Under the pieces are notes generated by a model. The model did no database searches. It was not told the origin of the DNA and saw only the letters and a list, made by a program, of their open reading frames with translations. Position numbers and translations under genes: made by a program. A stretch of DNA of 64,000 nucleotides, taken from contig NC_081818.1 in the NCBI RefSeq assembly GCF_030704535.1, positions 4,166,501 to 4,230,500 on the forward strand. The letters run 5' to 3'. The stretch comes from Vitis vinifera (lineage: Eukaryota; Streptophyta; Magnoliopsida; Vitales; Vitaceae). Below, piece after piece: positions 62,596 through 64,000 of the stretch; the stretch's first letter is position 1, and every line of letters begins with the position of its first letter.

Positions 62596-63900
62596 TTAGA
62601 TAATAGGAAAAAAGAGGGAAGCTGGACGATCTGGGATAGAAGGAAGTGGCAGGTGCTTTTCCAGTATCTTCACAATCTGGTCCATTGCTGGCCTAGCATG
62701 TAGTTGAGGATGCAAGGCAAGAACAGCAAATGCTCTTCAGGCGGGCCTAACATGGGCATGTTATATTCGACTGCATCAAATGCTCTACCATCCTTAACAA
62801 GTGACCAAGCCCAATCTGTCAAAAGGGATGAAGTTCCAGCATTTTTGTCAGAAATAAGTGCTCTATTCCCACTCAGAAGCTCAAGAAGCACAACCCCCAA
62901 AGCTACAAACATCGCTTCTGTCTGTCCATTGCCCATATAAACCATACTCAGGGGCAACATAGCCAAGAGTGCCAGCAACCTTGGTGCTCATATGAGTTAG
63001 TCCTTCTGGATGAAACTTTGCAAGGCCAAAATTATCTAGCTTTGGTTCAAATGTTTCATCCAAAAGTATATTACTAGATTTATCATCTCTATGAGTGATT
63101 GCAGGCTACACTACATGGTGTAAGTAGGCTAATCCACACGCTGTTCCAATGGCAATGTTTCTACGAATAGGCCAACTAAGCTTCTCCATGCCAGAACAAA
63201 AAAGATGGTCATGGAGGCTTCCCTGTGGCATCAAATTACGCACAATTATCCTCTGATGACCTTCTCAAGGATGTGTTGCAGTACAGTAGCCTCTCAAAGC
63301 AACAAGATTCACATGCCTAACACTTGCAATCACCACTACTTCATGTGTGAATGTTGCATCCCCAGCAGCAGTGCAGTTTTTGAACCTTTTCAATGCAACT
63401 TCAGACCCATCTGGCAATATCCCATTGTAAACATTCCCGTATAGTCCATTCCCTATTTTGTTCTGCCAGGAAAAGTTCATGGTTGTTAGGTCCCAGCCAA
63501 AGCTCCTGAAATAAAGATAAAGTGTACTCTTCGGGTGAGAACAGACCACACTGTTTGGAACAATTTTCTGATATTCTTTTATTCCTTGAAAGAGTTTAAA
63601 TGCATATATTTTCTAACCACTCTTCCTAAACTTACGGCCACAACTATTGTGCACAAAACTAAATCATGGAAGCAGAAATAACAAACTAGCAGAAGAATAG
63701 GACTTCTTGCAAGAATAATAGGACTCCAACTGAAAGAAAGACTCTAACACAAACAAACTTCTTCTCCAAGCGTTGCAGCTCAAGACTCAGTCCTGATTTG
63801 GCCGAGAAACTCGCTGAGATCTTCGCGGTTTATCAATGGTCGCCTCTTTCATCTCCTCAAGTGTGAAGATGACTGAACTGGTACTTCCATGGTTAGTCTG
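62596..63900 (-). pseudogene. RKF3-type kinase pseudogene, ectodomain absent from window
   Basis: Clearly related to the 58,454-60,268 kinase but broken. Lesions: a stop TGA at 63,265-63,267 (CTATHP*EGHQ), a stop TAG at 63,106-63,108 (HHVV*PAITHRD), a frameshift at about 62,893-62,899 (one extra G in [10 protein letters not shown]), HRDIK changed to HRDDK, and the DFG motif changed to NFG. The kinase start (LTTMNFSWQNKIGNGLYGNV, about 63,487 leftward) follows an acceptor-like TTTATTTCAG, and a juxtamembrane piece (SSVIFTLEEMKEAT) lies separately at about 63,835-63,890. The C-terminal end (LPLPSIPDRPASLFFPII) stops at 62,596 and keeps the longer tail that the intact gene lacks. The ectodomain would lie right of the window, if present. 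Confidence 0.88.
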
Positions 63901-63915
63901 TAAGTTGTTTACATG

Positions 63916-63917
<2 letters not shown>

Positions 63918-63955
<38 letters not shown>
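63918..63955. repeat. (TA)n microsatellite
   Basis: TA dinucleotide run just upstream of the kinase pseudogene fragment. Confidence 0.9.
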
Positions 63956-63958
<3 letters not shown>

Positions 63959-64000
63959 TCCAATGGATTTGCAATATGAATCAAAACTGAAAAAGACTAA

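Overview
The window is plant nuclear DNA: AT-rich, with many-exon genes, plant retroelements and a CACTA transposon. From the style of the repeats and the proteins I infer a woody eudicot, most probably grapevine (Vitis); this rests on recognition, not on a search. Every recognisable gene lies on the minus strand.

Layout. (1) 1-6,969 is the 5' part of a CACTA (En/Spm-type) transposon running leftward off the window. It has its TIR at 6,969, a palindrome-rich subterminal block, a TATA box and 5' UTR exon, a captured fragment of a host pentatricopeptide-repeat gene, a nested solo LTR, and a long TNP2-type transposase exon. (2) 6,970-21,600 is a tandem segmental duplication of roughly 5 kb (about 7 kb with later insertions). 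Each copy was later hit by a solo LTR of the family also found inside the CACTA element. Copy 1 carries a broken 3' half of a sugar-transporter gene; copy 2 is the end of the complete gene. (3) 20,050-54,961 is a tandem array of ERD6-like (MFS) monosaccharide transporters: three complete genes plus one with an unusual exon fusion (four that look functional: 20.1-24.0, 35.3-40.3, 41.1-45.8, 50.3-55.0 kb), one clear pseudogene (26.1-30.8 kb), and the 3' fragment at 12.4-13.9 kb. The first three full-length loci resemble the ERD6-like 5 group, the last two the ERD6-like 7 group. A second, different solo LTR (32,501-34,848) separates the pseudogene from the next gene. (4) 58,454-60,268 is a single-exon RKF3-type receptor kinase with a SPARK ectodomain, followed by a decayed kinase copy at the right edge.

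How the parts relate. ERD6-like proteins are generally placed at the tonoplast, where they move monosaccharides out of the vacuole; RKF3 is a plasma-membrane receptor kinase. I see no functional link between them, but ERD6-like 7 beside RKF3 matches the neighbouring Arabidopsis loci At2g48020 and At2g48010 as I remember them, so this may be an ancient gene pair whose transporter member expanded in tandem. No wholly new biological system was found. The most interesting items are the PPR capture in the CACTA element, the dated solo-LTR insertions with a fast-changing palindromic cassette, the exon losses and fusion within the transporter array, and the possible conserved gene pair. Exon borders were read by eye from splice signals and may be off by a few bases where 'about' is used.
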